A stretch of 7,431 nucleotides of DNA from an uncultured bacterium (GTDB taxonomy: Bacteria; Actinomycetota; Coriobacteriia; Coriobacteriales; Coriobacteriaceae). Shown in pieces: positions 7,167 through 7,431 of this stretch. The notes beneath the pieces were generated by a model, which was given only the letters and a program-made list of their open reading frames with translations, did not search any database and was not told the DNA's origin. The stretch is from contig CAJMRZ010000067.1 of assembly GCA_905215945.1 (NCBI GenBank), positions 1-7,431 of the forward strand, in the 5' to 3' direction. The translations under genes were made by a program, and so were the position numbers. Position 1 is the stretch's first letter; every line of letters starts with the position of its first letter.

Positions 7167-7202
7167 GCCCCGTCGCGCCCACAAGGCACGGCGGGGCTTT
7201 TT
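7167..7202 (+). terminator. Intrinsic terminator after fhs
   Basis: Arms 7167-7179 and 7185-7197 form about 13 pairs, with one C·A mismatch and one T·G wobble, around the loop CACAA. The base is GCCCCG with CGGGGC, and TTTTT follows at 7198-7202. It lies 26 bases after the fhs stop and ends that transcript. Confidence 0.9.
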
Positions 7203-7269
7203 GATCCTTAAGCCCGCGCATGTCTTGTAGATACCGACGGACTCTGCCCATCATAGGCTTTTGCGCGGG

Positions 7270-7275
7270 TAGAAT
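7270..7275 (+). promoter_or_regulatory. Candidate -10 for the last gene
   Basis: TAGAAT matches five of six -10 consensus bases and lies 45 bases before ATG 7321, downstream of the fhs terminator. No convincing -35 is visible, so this is tentative. Confidence 0.35.
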
Positions 7276-7320
7276 GCATGGATAACTTGAGGCTCACGCG
7301 CGACGGAAAGGAATCGTTGC

Positions 7321-7431
7321 ATGGATCAGGACAAGACAACCGCGATGGGCGGCTACGGTTCCGCACAGGCTGGCGGTAGCGCCGATGCGACCCACGTTGT
7401 TCCCAACCCCGGGTATGCCGACCCCGCCGCG
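7321..7431 (+). CDS. Unidentified protein, N-terminal 37 codons (3' truncated by window)
   Basis: An open frame runs from ATG 7321 to the last base, preceded by GGAAAGGA (7305-7312) with eight bases of spacing. The visible residues are polar and low in complexity: MDQDKTTAMGGYG, then Gly/Ala/Ser, then a Pro/Ala-rich stretch with HVVPNPGYADPAA. There is no signal peptide or membrane segment in this part. Such a disordered leader is common before FHA, zinc-ribbon or membrane domains in high-GC Gram-positives, but nothing here identifies the domain that follows. The strong ribosome site, the preceding -10-like sequence and the terminator before it support a real gene in its own transcription unit. 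I do not recognise the product. Confidence 0.72.
   Translation, partial: MDQDKTTAMGGYGSAQAGGSADATHVVPNPGYADPAA

Noticed and set aside
1..7431. CRISPR arrays, tRNA or rRNA genes, insertion sequences with a transposase
   Set aside because: No spaced direct repeats, no cloverleaf-like or rRNA-like stretch and no transposase coding were seen in any intergenic region.

Overview
The window is high-GC bacterial DNA with dense genes, all on the + strand. It looks like chromosomal DNA of a strict anaerobe in the high-GC Gram-positive lineage, most likely class Coriobacteriia and probably a Collinsella-type gut organism. The reasons are the GC-rich codons, the superoxide reductase and formate-tetrahydrofolate ligase typical of anaerobes, strong purine-rich Shine-Dalgarno sites, and a Gram-positive-type SOS box (GAAC-N4-GTTC). 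The genus is an inference from protein flavour, not from a search.

Layout: (1) 1-251 is the 3' end of an SNF2-family helicase. 252-416 holds no gene beyond the leader of the next one. (2) 417-779 is a small superoxide reductase whose N-terminal iron-binding cysteines are gone. A strong hairpin and T-run follow at 825-857. (3) 897-2878 is a NadE-like (glutamine-dependent NAD+ synthetase family) gene interrupted by an apparent one-base deletion near 1080. Both of its active sites look degenerate even when the frame is restored, and it ends in a Gly/Pro/Gln tail. (4) 2879-3120 is a 242-base non-coding gap. It carries a 98-base fold-back element, then a candidate promoter and a perfect LexA-type operator. 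(5) 3121-5329 is ruvC-ruvA-ruvB, coupled by TGATG stop/start overlaps. (6) 5474-7141 is fhs (formate-tetrahydrofolate ligase), ending in a strong intrinsic terminator at 7167-7202. (7) 7321 to the window end is the start of an unidentified protein.

How the parts work together: ruvCAB encodes the complete Holliday-junction machine. RuvA recognises the junction, RuvB is the AAA+ motor and RuvC is the resolvase. The operator just ahead of the operon predicts induction by DNA damage. Superoxide reductase provides oxygen defence without making O2, and fhs feeds one-carbon units from formate into the folate pool. The NadE-like gene sits alone between a terminator-like hairpin and the fold-back element, and its role is unknown.

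Most of the window is ordinary core genome. The parts that deserve attention are the NadE-like pseudoenzyme with its frameshift, the structured fold-back element at 2887-2984, and the SOS box of ruvCAB. I do not see a complete new multi-gene system.
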